Shown in pieces: positions 34,254-42,917 of a stretch of 64,000 nucleotides of DNA. The DNA lies in contig NZ_FYDL01000010.1 in NCBI RefSeq assembly GCF_900187505.1, positions 124,001 through 188,000 on the forward strand, given 5' to 3'. The DNA is from Pseudomonas sp. Irchel s3h17. GTDB lineage: Bacteria; Pseudomonadota; Gammaproteobacteria; Pseudomonadales; Pseudomonadaceae. Below the pieces are notes generated by a model that saw nothing but the letters and a program-made list of their open reading frames with translations, made no database searches and was not told where the DNA came from. A program made the translations under genes and the position numbers. Position 1 is the stretch's first letter. The number at the start of each line of letters is the position of its first letter.

Positions 34254-34843
34254 GCCTGTCCTGCGTGCAGCACTGGGTGTTCGACATGGACGGCACCCTG
34301 ACGGTTGCCGTGCATGACTTTGCCGCGATTCGCCAGGCCCTGGCGATTCCTGCCGACCACGACATCCTGACCCACCTCGCCGCGCTGCCGGCCGATGAGG
34401 CGGCTGCCAAGCATGCCTGGTTGCTGGAACACGAGCGGGATCTGGCGCTGGGCTCAAAGCCGGCCCCCGGGGCGGTCGAGCTGGTGCGGGAGCTGGCGGG
34501 GCGCGGTTATCGCCTGGGGATCCTGACGCGTAATGCGCGGGAACTGGCCCATGTCACGCTGGAGGCGATTGGCCTGGCTGACTGCTTTGCCGTCGAGGAC
34601 GTGCTAGGCCGTGACGAGGCCCCCCCAAAGCCCCATCCCGGTGGCTTGCTGAAGCTGGCCGAGGCCTGGGATGTCGCACCGAGCGAGATGGTGATGGTGG
34701 GGGACTACCGTTTCGACCTGGATTGCGGTCGCGCCGCGGGCACGCGAACGGTGCTGGTGAATCTGCCGGACAATCCGTGGCCCGAGTTGACGGACTGGCA
34801 TGCGTCCGATTGTGTGGCGTTGCGGCAGATGCTGTTCATCTGA
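34250..34843 (+). CDS. HAD-superfamily phosphatase
   Basis: A 197-residue HAD hydrolase of the phosphoglycolate phosphatase-like branch. Motif I is FDMDGTLT (nucleophile Asp at about residue 11, acid/base two residues on), motif II LTRNA, the Lys in PKPHPGG, and motif IV MVGDYRFDLDCGRAAG. The ATG at 34250 overlaps the tesB stop; a longer frame from 34139 lies inside tesB. The substrate is probably a small phosphomonoester, not identifiable from sequence. Confidence 0.9.
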   Translation: MSLSCVQHWVFDMDGTLTVAVHDFAAIRQALAIPADHDILTHLAALPADEAAAKHAWLLEHERDLALGSKPAPGAVELVRELAGRGYRLGILTRNARELAHVTLEAIGLADCFAVEDVLGRDEAPPKPHPGGLLKLAEAWDVAPSEMVMVGDYRFDLDCGRAAGTRTVLVNLPDNPWPELTDWHASDCVALRQMLFI

Positions 34844-34935
34844 GGGGCAGACCCTCCAACACCACACTGTTCACCCGCGAAACACCTCCGGCGACCCATC
34901 GGGCGAAGGGGCTTCTCCGCCCTGGGTGTATGCCG

Positions 34936-35829
34936 TCAGAGGCTCTTCGAGGCGAAGGTGTCGCATTGGCCGATCTGGCCTTGGGCGAAACCGGTCTTGA
35001 ACCAGCGTACCCGCTGAGCTGAAGATCCATGGGTGAAGGAGTCGGGCACGACGCGGCCCTGACCTTGCTGCTGCAAGCGGTCGTCACCAATGGCGTTGGC
35101 GGCGTTCAGGGCTTCTTCGATATCCCCGGGTTCCAGCCAGTTCAACCGTTGTTGGGCGTTGTGGGCCCAGACCCCCGCCAGGCAGTCGGCCTGCAACTCC
35201 TGGCGTACCAGCAAGCCACCGTCGCCTTCCATACGCTGACCCTGCTGGCGAGCCGCCTGGATCTTGGCGGAAACGCCGAGCAGGGTTTGTACGTGGTGAC
35301 CGACTTCGTGGGCGATGACATACGCCTGGGCAAAATCACCGGCGGCGCCAAAGCGCTGAGACATCTCCTGGAAGAAACTCATGTCCAGATACACCCGCTG
35401 ATCGGCCGGGCAATAGAACGGACCGGTTGCCGATGACGCGCCACCGCAGGCCGAGTTGACCCGGCCGCTGAACAGCATCAACTTGGGGGCTGCATACTGA
35501 CGCCCGGCCTGCTGAAAGATCTGCCCCCAGGTGTCTTCAGTGTCGCCGAGGATCCGGGCCACGAACTCTGCCTGTTCGTCATTGGCCGGCGGCGTCTTGC
35601 GGGTTTGCGTGGTGGCCGGGGCCGACTGCTGATCCATCTGTCCGACCAGTTGGCCAAGAATCTGCAACGGATCCTGCCCGGTAATCCAGCCGATGCCCAC
35701 GATCAACAGGATGGCCGTCAGGCTCAACCCCTTGCCACCACCAAAACGCATCCCACCGCCACCACCGCCAGCATCCTCTGCGCGTGAATCGACCACGTTG
35801 TCACTGCGGCGGCCTTTTTTCCATAGCAT
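34936..35829 (-). CDS. ypfJ: YpfJ-family neutral zinc metallopeptidase
   Basis: A 297-residue membrane-anchored protein. It has a basic Gly-rich N-terminus (MLWKKGRRSDNVVDSRAED), one helix (about 36-50), then a zincin-like domain with the HEVGH motif at residues 174-178 and the downstream QADCLAGVWAH segment (about 210-222), which provides further ligands. Cys128, Cys140 and Cys215 probably contribute disulfides. It is the first copy of a tandem pair. Family members are annotated as putative neutral zinc metallopeptidases without a known substrate. Confidence 0.88.
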   Translation of the reverse strand: MLWKKGRRSDNVVDSRAEDAGGGGGGMRFGGGKGLSLTAILLIVGIGWITGQDPLQILGQLVGQMDQQSAPATTQTRKTPPANDEQAEFVARILGDTEDTWGQIFQQAGRQYAAPKLMLFSGRVNSACGGASSATGPFYCPADQRVYLDMSFFQEMSQRFGAAGDFAQAYVIAHEVGHHVQTLLGVSAKIQAARQQGQRMEGDGGLLVRQELQADCLAGVWAHNAQQRLNWLEPGDIEEALNAANAIGDDRLQQQGQGRVVPDSFTHGSSAQRVRWFKTGFAQGQIGQCDTFASKSL

Positions 35830-35940
35830 GTGGGAATCCTCTGTTTGAGCGTGGTGATGAGTGTTGATGCTGAGCGCAGTCGACGCCAGTCCGGTCGTCA
35901 GACGAAAGGCATATGCTACTCGACGGTTGACGTTGCCGGG

Positions 35941-36795
35941 CTACAGTTGCGTGGCGCTGAAGGTGTCGCACTGCTCGACCCGGCCCTCGTCGAAGCCGGC
36001 CTGGAACCAGCGAGCGCGCTGTGCCGACGTGCCGTGAGTGAAGGTCTCAGGCATCACGCGGGCCGTTTGGTTCCCCCGTCGGTAATCGTCTCCGAACACC
36101 GCGGCCGCCTGCAAGGCGCCTTCCAGATCGCCAGGCTCCAGCCAGTTCAGGCGCTGTTGCGCATGGTGCGCCCAGACCCCCGCCAGGCAATCGGCTTGCA
36201 ACTCCGAGCGGACCTCGAGCCCATCGTCGCCGGCCGTGGGTCGGCCTGCTTTCAGTGCGTCCTCAAAGGGCAGGGATAGGCCCAGCTGGATTTGCACATG
36301 GTGGCCGATTTCATGGGCAATCACGTAGGCCCGGGCCAAATCGCCTTCCACCGAAAACCGTTGTGACATCTGCCGGAAAAACCCCAGGTCGAGATAAAGC
36401 TGCTGGTTTTCCGAGCAATAGAATGGCCCGATGGCCGAGGACGCATACCCGCAGGCTGATGCCACGCCCTGCTCGAAAAGGGTCAGCACGGGTTCCGGGT
36501 ACTGACGTTCGAGCGAGCGAAACACCTGCGTCCAGGTGTCTTCGGTATCCCCGAGCACGGCCCGGACAAACGCCAGTTCTGTGTCCTCGTTCAATGCCGT
36601 GATGGTGCCGGGAGGCAGTGGGTCAATGCTGTCGTCAATTTCCAGCGGTGGTGTCGGTCGGGCCAGCGCGAACACACCCGCCAATGCGGCCGCGCCGAGT
36701 GTGACGCCGAGTGTCTTGCCGGTGGTGAAGCGCTTGGTCGTGTGCTTGCGAGTGTCTTTCACATTGTCGCTGGGACGGGCTTTGTTCCATAGCAT
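35941..36795 (-). CDS. Second YpfJ-family zinc metallopeptidase (tandem paralogue)
   Basis: A 284-residue paralogue of the 34936-35829 gene. It starts MLWNKARPSDNVKDTRKH and keeps the single helix (about 28-46), HEIGH (161-165) and QADCLAGVWAHHAQQRLNWLEPGD split into two segments. The two proteins differ mainly in the linker after the helix. It lies 111 bp upstream of the first copy on the same strand. The ATG at 36795 is supported by the shared MLW start; the frame continues to 36840. Divergence between the copies indicates an old duplication. Confidence 0.85.
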   Translation of the reverse strand: MLWNKARPSDNVKDTRKHTTKRFTTGKTLGVTLGAAALAGVFALARPTPPLEIDDSIDPLPPGTITALNEDTELAFVRAVLGDTEDTWTQVFRSLERQYPEPVLTLFEQGVASACGYASSAIGPFYCSENQQLYLDLGFFRQMSQRFSVEGDLARAYVIAHEIGHHVQIQLGLSLPFEDALKAGRPTAGDDGLEVRSELQADCLAGVWAHHAQQRLNWLEPGDLEGALQAAAVFGDDYRRGNQTARVMPETFTHGTSAQRARWFQAGFDEGRVEQCDTFSATQL

Positions 36796-37059
36796 GTTGA
36801 CGTTCCTTGTGGGTTGAGCGGCATTCATTGCCTCCTGCATGGATACCAGTTGTAGCGAATCGCTTGGGCGAAAATGTGTAAAAGCGCATTAATGCTGCCG
36901 CCCACGATGGCGAAGTCACGCAGCGGTGCCGCTCGCCAGGCCAAGTTGTAGGAAAATCGTAAGCGTGGCAGCACGTGGCGGTGACGGAGCTTCCTTCACT
37001 GCATCGTGCGGCCCATAATCGCCAGTCTGTGCAGTGATGGCCATGAGCCCGGAATGAGA

Positions 37060-37731
37060 ATGACCACAGACCTCACCGTAGCGCCCGACCTGTCCGTGGT
37101 CGAGCCGCGCAAGAGTCGCAAGAACAACCCGGAAAAAACCCGCGAGAATATTCTTCAAGAAGCCATTGTCGAGTTCGTTCAGCAGGGGTTGTCCGGCGCG
37201 CGCGTGGACGCCATCGCCGAGCGAATTCACACCTCAAAACGCATGATCTATTACTACTTCGGGAGCAAGGAGCAGCTCTACGTTGAAGTGCTGGAGAAGC
37301 TGTACGGCGATATCCGCCGCACCGAAAGCCGCCTGCACCTGGCCGAGCTTGCCCCGCGCGACGCGATCCGGCGGCTGGTGGAGTTCACCTTCGATCACCA
37401 TGACCGCAATGTCGACTTTGTGCGCATCGTCTGCATCGAGAACATTCACAACGCCGAGTACGTGAAGCAGTCCCAGGTGATCAAGGCGATGAACACCACT
37501 ATCCTCGATTCGCTGGGCGTGATTTTGCGTCGCGGTGCTGAAGAGGGCGTGTTTCGCAGCGGGTTGAATGCGTTGGACGTTCACTTGCTGATCAGTTCGT
37601 TCTGTTTCTACCGGGTATCGAACCGCCATACCTTCGGCGAGCTTTTCCAGGTCGACCTGCCCAATGAAGCCATCAAGCAGCGTCATCGGGAAATGATCTG
37701 CGAATCGGTCCTGCGCTATTTGCAGGCCTGA
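37060..37731 (+). CDS. TetR/AcrR family transcriptional regulator
   Basis: A 223-residue TetR-type repressor. The HTH lies at about residues 20-70 (TRENILQEAIVEFVQQGLSG split, then AERIHTSKRMIYYYFGSKEQLY). The C-terminal ligand/dimer domain is of the TetR_C type seen in regulators of aromatic catabolism. The ATG at 37060 (MTTDLTVAPDL) has GGAATGAGA upstream; ATG 37054 and GTG 37006 are alternatives. It is convergent with the aroE-aroQ pair and is the likely local regulator of that pair, an inference from adjacency. Confidence 0.85.
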   Translation: MTTDLTVAPDLSVVEPRKSRKNNPEKTRENILQEAIVEFVQQGLSGARVDAIAERIHTSKRMIYYYFGSKEQLYVEVLEKLYGDIRRTESRLHLAELAPRDAIRRLVEFTFDHHDRNVDFVRIVCIENIHNAEYVKQSQVIKAMNTTILDSLGVILRRGAEEGVFRSGLNALDVHLLISSFCFYRVSNRHTFGELFQVDLPNEAIKQRHREMICESVLRYLQA

Positions 37732-37735
37732 CCCG

Positions 37736-37760
37736 TGGCGAGGGGCTGGTCCCCTCGCCA
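37736..37760. terminator. REP-like hairpin between convergent tetR and aroE
   Basis: TGGCGAGGGG (37736-37745) and CCCCTCGCCA (37751-37760) are perfect complements around CTGGT. It sits 5 bp after the tetR stop and 20 bp from the aroE stop. It reads as a single REP palindrome that may serve both genes as a terminator; there is no T-run. Confidence 0.6.
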
Positions 37761-37779
37761 TGCTTGCCTGCGCTGGGGT

Positions 37780-38634
37780 TTACCCCGTCATACCGTGAAA
37801 GTGCGCGAGCATGCGCTGCGTGTCCGGCACGACGCCGCTGAACAACTCAAAGGCCTTCACTGCTTGAAATACCGCCATGTTGCCGCCATCGAGTGTCCGG
37901 CACCCCAGGCTGCGGGCGGTGCGTAGCAGTTCCGTTTCCAGTGGAAAGTAAACAATCTCCGCGACCCACAAGGGCGTGCGCAACAGTGCCGCCGGCACCG
38001 GCATGCCAGGCAGCTTGGCCATGCCCATTGGGGTGGTGTTCACCAGGCCATCGGCTTGTGCCATTGCGCTTGGCAGGTCATGACCGGCGCAGGCCCGGTC
38101 CCTGCCGAAATGTTGATTGAGGTTTTGCGCCAGGCTGCGCGCGCGATCTTGGTCCACGTCGAAAATACTCAGCTGGCGGACGCCTTCACTCAGCAGGGCA
38201 TGAGCCACTGCGGCCCCGGCGCCACCAGCCCCCATTTGCACCACGCGCTCGCGAGCCACGCCTTCCAGGCCCCGGCGAAAACCTTCGGCAAACCCCAGGC
38301 AGTCGGTGTTGTGGCCGATACGCTTGCCATCCTTGAGCACCACGGTGTTCACCGCTCCGATGCCCTGGGCTTCGGGCGAGAGTTCGTCGAGCAGCGGGAT
38401 GATGGCTTGCTTGCACGGAAACGTGATGTTCAAACCAGTGAAGTTCATGCGCTCAGCGGCCATCAGCAGATCCGGCAGGGCCGAGCTGTCGAGGTGCAAC
38501 TGATCGAGGTCGATCAACCGATAGACGTAGCGCATGCCCTGGGCATCGCCTTCGTGCTCGTGCAGCGCGGGCGTTCGGGAGGCCTGGATGCCGGCGCCTA
38601 TCAGCCCGGCGAGTACGCCTGTGTTCTGTGTCAT
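37780..38634 (-). CDS. aroE: Shikimate (quinate/shikimate) dehydrogenase
   Basis: A 284-residue NAD(P)-dependent shikimate dehydrogenase-fold enzyme. It has the N-terminal substrate site (MNFTGLNITFPCKQAI, with catalytic Lys at about residue 74 and Asp in HNTDCLGF), the Rossmann GAGGAGAAVAHAL loop (about 136-148), and the C-terminal AEIVYFPLETELL. The ATG at 38632-38634 is chosen; the frame upstream to 38877 lies inside aroQ. It follows aroQ by 5 bp. As a quinate/shikimate-utilising version next to type II aroQ and a TetR regulator, it is more likely catabolic or accessory than the sole biosynthetic AroE. Confidence 0.88.
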   Translation of the reverse strand: MTQNTGVLAGLIGAGIQASRTPALHEHEGDAQGMRYVYRLIDLDQLHLDSSALPDLLMAAERMNFTGLNITFPCKQAIIPLLDELSPEAQGIGAVNTVVLKDGKRIGHNTDCLGFAEGFRRGLEGVARERVVQMGAGGAGAAVAHALLSEGVRQLSIFDVDQDRARSLAQNLNQHFGRDRACAGHDLPSAMAQADGLVNTTPMGMAKLPGMPVPAALLRTPLWVAEIVYFPLETELLRTARSLGCRTLDGGNMAVFQAVKAFELFSGVVPDTQRMLAHFHGMTG

Positions 38635-38639
38635 GTCGA

Positions 38640-39080
38640 TTACCCCTGCAAGCGCTGACTGAAGTGCTCCAGTGCCAGACGATAGCCGTGGCTGCCAAAC
38701 CCGCACAGCACGGCGGTCGCAATGGCGGAAACAAAAGAGTGATGACGAAAGGGCTCTCGCGCATGGACGTTGGACAAATGCACTTCGATCACCGGTAGCT
38801 CGCTGGCGATCAGGGCATCGCGGATCGCCACCGAGGTGTGCGTCCAGGCGGCCGGGTTGATCACGATCCCGGCGCAACGACCACGGGCCGAGTGAATCCA
38901 GTCCAGCAACTCGCCTTCATGGTTGGTCTGGCGAAACTCCACTTTCAGGCCGAACTCCTCGGCGGCGCGACCACACAGGGCCGAGATATCGGCCAGGGTT
39001 TCGTGACCATAAGTCGCCGGCTCACGAGTGCCGAGCAGGTTCAGGTTAGGGCCGTTCAGCACCAGGATGATCGGGGGCAT
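38640..39080 (-). CDS. aroQ: Type II 3-dehydroquinate dehydratase
   Basis: A 146-residue dodecamer-forming enzyme interconverting 3-dehydroquinate and 3-dehydroshikimate. Tyr24 in the flexible lid (GTREPATYG) and His101 (IEVHLSN) are the catalytic residues; the substrate loop IVINPAAWTHTS is at about 72-83. It is the first gene of the aroQ-aroE pair. The 327 bp upstream carry an AT-rich palindrome near 39143-39156, a possible repressor site. Confidence 0.94.
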   Translation of the reverse strand: MPPIILVLNGPNLNLLGTREPATYGHETLADISALCGRAAEEFGLKVEFRQTNHEGELLDWIHSARGRCAGIVINPAAWTHTSVAIRDALIASELPVIEVHLSNVHAREPFRHHSFVSAIATAVLCGFGSHGYRLALEHFSQRLQG

Positions 39081-39142
39081 GGGGGTATCTCCATTGTTAT
39101 TGTTGGCATCGGTCAGTGGTGGACCGGCCTGTGGAGATAAAA

Positions 39143-39156
39143 TGTACCGTTTGGTT
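39143..39156. promoter_or_regulatory. Possible operator upstream of aroQ
   Basis: TACCGTTTGGTTA reads as a partial palindrome (ACC-N4-GGT) within an AT-rich stretch 65-75 bp upstream of the aroQ start. TetR-type repressors often bind such sites. Linking it to the TetR gene at 37060 is inference. The rest of 39081-39407 shows nothing recognisable. Confidence 0.3.
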
Positions 39157-39407
39157 AATTTTTACAATTGACGTTCAGCGGTAGGACTTGTTCGCTCGCA
39201 ATATGTGTTCGCTGATCGGACAGGTCGCTGCGGTGTTGGCTGTTGGCGGGTGGGTAAAGAAAGGATTTCTTACCCATTACCTCGGTAAATGGCAGGTGTC
39301 CGGTGTTTTCCAGAACTAGCCTGAGAGGCAGTTGCCGATGGCCGACCGTCGGATTCTCAATGGAATGTCAGGTCTCCCGACCTCAACAACCTAACGGATG
39401 GGTTAGC

Positions 39408-39836
39408 ATGAAAGTATGCAGCTACAAAGGGCTTTCGCTGGTGATCATGTTGCGTGACGAGCACTGTCCACCGCACGTGCATGTCGACGCGGGTACATGG
39501 AGTGCACGATTCATCTTCTGCTTTTGGCATGACGGCGTGGAGTTGTGGGATGTCATTCCACTATCACGCCGTCCACCATTGGCGGTCCTGGAGGGGCTAC
39601 GACTGGCACTCAAGCAGCCCGCGCACTTGCGCCGTGCCCGGAGCATCTGGTGGCTGAAGTTGCAAACAACCTGCCTGGGCAATCAGTTATGGGATTGGCA
39701 GGCGAATGAGGTGGTGCTGATGAACAGGGACACCAGCGTGATTTACCGGATTGCTACGGCTCATTATGCGGTCAAGGACAATAAAACCTTGATGCAGCTG
39801 ATAGGCGCACCTGAATGTGTGGAGATAGCACTATGA
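39408..39836 (+). CDS. DUF4160-like protein of a two-gene module
   Basis: A 142-residue protein. The N-terminal segment VIMLRDEHCPPHVHVDAGTW (residues 12-31) matches the DHxPPHxHV signature of DUF4160. It is longer than usual (DUF4160 is about 80 residues), with a C-terminal region rich in Trp and aliphatic residues (residues 75-142). It overlaps the next gene by 4 bp (ATGA), so the two proteins are translationally coupled. DUF4160 and DUF2442 genes often occur as neighbours, and such pairs resemble toxin-antitoxin modules; activity is untested. Confidence 0.75.
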   Translation: MKVCSYKGLSLVIMLRDEHCPPHVHVDAGTWSARFIFCFWHDGVELWDVIPLSRRPPLAVLEGLRLALKQPAHLRRARSIWWLKLQTTCLGNQLWDWQANEVVLMNRDTSVIYRIATAHYAVKDNKTLMQLIGAPECVEIAL

Positions 39837-40276
39837 GAACGATACAGGCAAAGACCCAACCCGATCGGCCGCTGACAGAGGCCGCTCTGGATGATGCCAT
39901 TGAGCGGGGTGTGACGCATCGTAGCGGGGTGAACGCCATTGCGGTGAGTGTCGACGGGGTGAGTCTGTCGATTGGCTTCACGGATGGCAGCGCGGTGTTG
40001 TTGCCCGTGAAGAACTACCCGGAGTTCGATGGCTTTGATGCCACTGATTTTGAGCAATTGAAGGTGGGTTTTGCAGGTGCTGCGCTCTGCCATGAAGGCA
40101 GGGACCTGCAGATATCCATTGTCGGGATGATCCTGGCAAGCAAACCGTTGATGGACCTGGCGGCCACGGCGATTGCAAGCCGCAACGGTCGCCAGAGCAG
40201 TGTCGCCAAGGCTCAGGCTGCCCGCGCCAACGGCAGGAAGGGCGGTCGCCCGCGAAAAGTCGATAGTGCATTGTGA
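39833..40276 (+). CDS. DUF2442-type protein with basic AT-hook-like tail
   Basis: A 147-residue protein. Residues 30-105 carry the DUF2442 pattern (VSVDGVSLSIGFTDGSAVLLPV, a Pro-containing turn and LQISIVGMI). The C-terminal 35 residues are basic and end RANGRKGGRPRKVDSAL, where GRPRK resembles an AT-hook, suggesting DNA binding and possibly autoregulation. It is coupled to the DUF4160-like gene upstream and followed by a terminator at 40290. In a toxin-antitoxin reading this would be the antitoxin. Confidence 0.75.
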   Translation: MRTIQAKTQPDRPLTEAALDDAIERGVTHRSGVNAIAVSVDGVSLSIGFTDGSAVLLPVKNYPEFDGFDATDFEQLKVGFAGAALCHEGRDLQISIVGMILASKPLMDLAATAIASRNGRQSSVAKAQAARANGRKGGRPRKVDSAL

Positions 40277-40289
40277 TCACCGACAAAAA

Positions 40290-40315
40290 AGCCGTCATCA
40301 AGACGGCTGTTTTGT
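40290..40315 (+). terminator. Intrinsic terminator after the DUF4160/DUF2442 pair
   Basis: AGCCGTC (40290-40296) pairs with GACGGCT (40302-40308), preceded by six A and followed by GTTTTG. It can work for the plus-strand pair and, through the A-run, for trmA on the minus strand. Confidence 0.75.
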
Positions 40316-40330
40316 GAGGGGCAAACTCAA

Positions 40331-41410
40331 TCAGCGGCGGGTCAGCAAGACCCCGGATTCCATGTGGTGGGTCCATGGGAACTGATCGAATATTGCACAG
40401 CGGGTGATGCGGTGAGTGTCGTGCAATTGGGCGATGTTGGCGGCCAACGTTTCCGGGTTGCACGAGATGTACAGGATGTTCTCGAAGCGTCGGGTCAGCT
40501 CGCAGGTGTCCGGGTCCATGCCAGCGCGCGGCGGGTCGACGAACACGCTGCCGAACGCGTAGCTCTTCAGGTCAATGCCGTGGAGGCGACGGAACGGTCG
40601 CACTTCATTCAGGGCTTCGGTCAGCTCCTCGGCAGACAAACGTACCAGCGTGACGTTATCCACAGCGTTTTCGCTGAGGTTGCTGAGCGCGGCATTCACC
40701 GAGGTCTTGCTGATTTCGGTGGCCAGTACCTTGCGCACGCGGGTGGCCAGGGGCAGGGTGAAGTTGCCATTGCCGCAGTACAGCTCCAGCAAATCATCAG
40801 CGCGCGGGCCCAAGGCATCGTACGCCCAGTTGAGCATCTTCTGGTTCACCGTGCCGTTCGGTTGGGTGAACGCACCTTCCGGTTGGCGATAGCTGAAGGT
40901 GCGACCGCCGACTTCCAGTTGTTCCACCACGTAATCATGGCCGATCACTTCGCGCTTGCCCTTGGAGCGACCGATCACGCTGACGTTGAGGTCCGTGGCC
41001 AGTTTGCTGGCCGCCGCGTGCCAGTGCTCGTCCAGCGGGCGGTGATAACACAGGGTGATCATCGCGTCGCCCGCCAGGGTGGTCAGGAACTCCACCTGGA
41101 ACAGCTTGTGGCTCAGGGCCGCGCTGGCTTGCCAGGCGGCCTTGAGCTGCGGCATCAACTCGTTGATGCGCAGGCTGGCGATCGGGAACGCTTCGATCAG
41201 GATCGGCGTGCGTTTGTCTTCCTGGGAAAACATCGCGTAGTGCCGCTCGCCGGCTTCGCGCCACAGGCGGAACTCGGCACGCAGGCGAAAGTTGGCCAGC
41301 GGCGAGTCGAACACTGCAGGTTCTGGTGCATCGAATGGCGCCAGCAGGTCACGCAAACGCGTGACCTTGTCCTGGAGCTGAGCGGCGTAGGCCTGGGAAT
41401 CGAATGTCAT
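40331..41410 (-). CDS. trmA: tRNA (uracil-5-)-methyltransferase TrmA
   Basis: A 359-residue SAM-dependent enzyme making m5U54 in the T-loop of tRNAs (and U341 of tmRNA in E. coli). The nucleophile is Cys317 in YISCNPETLAANI, the SAM motif LLELYCGNGNFTL is at about 208-220, and the DPPR segment FVDPPRAG is at about 290. There is no N-terminal TRAM domain, which fits TrmA rather than RlmD. Its ATG overlaps the stop of the NCS2 permease gene by 4 bp, so the two are cotranscribed. Confidence 0.95.
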   Translation of the reverse strand: MTFDSQAYAAQLQDKVTRLRDLLAPFDAPEPAVFDSPLANFRLRAEFRLWREAGERHYAMFSQEDKRTPILIEAFPIASLRINELMPQLKAAWQASAALSHKLFQVEFLTTLAGDAMITLCYHRPLDEHWHAAASKLATDLNVSVIGRSKGKREVIGHDYVVEQLEVGGRTFSYRQPEGAFTQPNGTVNQKMLNWAYDALGPRADDLLELYCGNGNFTLPLATRVRKVLATEISKTSVNAALSNLSENAVDNVTLVRLSAEELTEALNEVRPFRRLHGIDLKSYAFGSVFVDPPRAGMDPDTCELTRRFENILYISCNPETLAANIAQLHDTHRITRCAIFDQFPWTHHMESGVLLTRR

Positions 41411-42702
41411 GCGTTGAACCAACCCAACTTGATCACAAACAGAATCGACAGAATCACCAGTGCCGAGTTCAGCTCACGGCCACGGCCGGAGAGCAGCTTG
41501 ATCGCGGTCCAGGAGATAAAGCCGAACGCAATGCCGTTGGCAATGGAGTAGGTGAACGGCATCGCCAGGGCGGTAATGACCACCGGTGCGGCAACGGTAA
41601 TGTCGTCCCAGTCTATTTCCGCCAGGCCCGAGGTCATCAGTACGGCGACGAACAGCAGGGCCGGTGCCGTGGCGAAGGCTGGCACGCTGCTGGCCAGTGG
41701 GGCAAAGAACAGGGCCAGCAGGAACAGGATGGCAACCACGATGGCCGTCAGGCCGGTACGGCCGCCGGCGCTGACACCCGCTGCCGATTCGATGTAACTG
41801 GTGGTGGTCGATGTGCCCAGCAGGGAACCGGCCATGGCGGCGGTACTGTCGGCGATCAGTGCACGGCCCATTTTCGGCATGTGGCCGTCCTTGCCCATCA
41901 GGCCGGCGCGCTTGGCGACACCGATCAGGGTGCCGGAGTTATCGAACAGGTCGACGAACAGGAAGGCGAAAATTACGCTGACAAGGCCAATGTCCAGTGC
42001 GCCCATGATGTCCAGTTGCAGGAAGGTCGGCGCCAGCGAAGGCGGCATCGACATCACGCCACCGAACGGGGTGAAGCCCAGGGCAATGGAGGCGATGGTG
42101 ACGGTCAGGATGCCGATCAGCACCGCGCCGCGCACTTTCAGTGCCTCAAGGGCGACGATCATGGCAAAGCCCAGGGTCGCCAGGATCGGTGCCGGTTGCT
42201 TCAGGTCACCCAGGCCAACCATGGTGGCCGGGTTGCTGACCACGATGCCGGCGTTGTGCAGGGCGATCAGGGCCAGGAACAGGCCGATACCGGCGGCAAT
42301 CGCCGAGCGCAGTGGCAGCGGGATGCTGTTGATGATCCATTCACGGATGCGGAAGATCGACAACAGGAAGAACAGCACCGCGGAAATGAACACCGCCCCC
42401 AATGCCACTTGCCAGGTGTGGCCCATGTGCAGCACGACGGTGTAGGTGAAGAACGCGTTCAGCCCCATGCCCGGTGCCAGCGCAATCGGGTAGTTGGCGA
42501 TCAGGCCCATGACCGTGGAGCCGATGGCGGCTGCCAGGCAGGTCGCGACAAACACCGCGCCCTTGTCCATGCCGGTCTCGCCGAGAATGCTCGGGTTGAC
42601 GAACAGGATGTAGGCCATGGCCAGGAAGGTCGTGATACCGGCAAGAATCTCGGTACGCACGTTGGTGTTGTGTGCCTTGAGTTGAAACAGCCTTTCCAGC
42701 AT
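41407..42702 (-). CDS. NCS2/AzgA-type purine permease
   Basis: A 431-residue inner-membrane proton symporter of the AzgA-like (COG2252) branch, expected to import adenine, guanine or hypoxanthine. About 12-14 helices are visible. Signature regions are ANYPIALAPGMGLNAFFTY split over residues 67-85, LFDNSGTLIGVAKRAG (near 255), and the ADSTAAMAGSLLGTSTTTSY segment. The ATG at 42700-42702 (MLERLFQLKAHNTNVRTE) is chosen over an upstream frame from 42771. Coupling to trmA is probably historical rather than functional. Confidence 0.9.
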   Translation of the reverse strand: MLERLFQLKAHNTNVRTEILAGITTFLAMAYILFVNPSILGETGMDKGAVFVATCLAAAIGSTVMGLIANYPIALAPGMGLNAFFTYTVVLHMGHTWQVALGAVFISAVLFFLLSIFRIREWIINSIPLPLRSAIAAGIGLFLALIALHNAGIVVSNPATMVGLGDLKQPAPILATLGFAMIVALEALKVRGAVLIGILTVTIASIALGFTPFGGVMSMPPSLAPTFLQLDIMGALDIGLVSVIFAFLFVDLFDNSGTLIGVAKRAGLMGKDGHMPKMGRALIADSTAAMAGSLLGTSTTTSYIESAAGVSAGGRTGLTAIVVAILFLLALFFAPLASSVPAFATAPALLFVAVLMTSGLAEIDWDDITVAAPVVITALAMPFTYSIANGIAFGFISWTAIKLLSGRGRELNSALVILSILFVIKLGWFNA

Positions 42703-42917
42703 CTCTGCTCCCCGTGGCGCGTCTTGCGCCGTGAATGTATCGACCTGAACAGCAAAGCACAGGCCACTCAAGGCGCCTGAAAATTTTGTGTCGGTCGGAA
42801 AAAGCCGCGCATCATACCAGCAGCGTGGGGCAATGGCTGCTTAATGGCAGCGCTCGTCGTCGAAGTTTTGCCGTCAGGGGGAGTGGGGCATACTGCGCGC
42901 TGGCTTCGGGAGTGGTT

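Noticed and set aside
41404..42780. 458-residue frame opposite the purine permease, rich in Gly, Asp, Gln and His
   Set aside because: Looks like a repeat-rich protein but is the complement of a hydrophobic membrane-protein gene.
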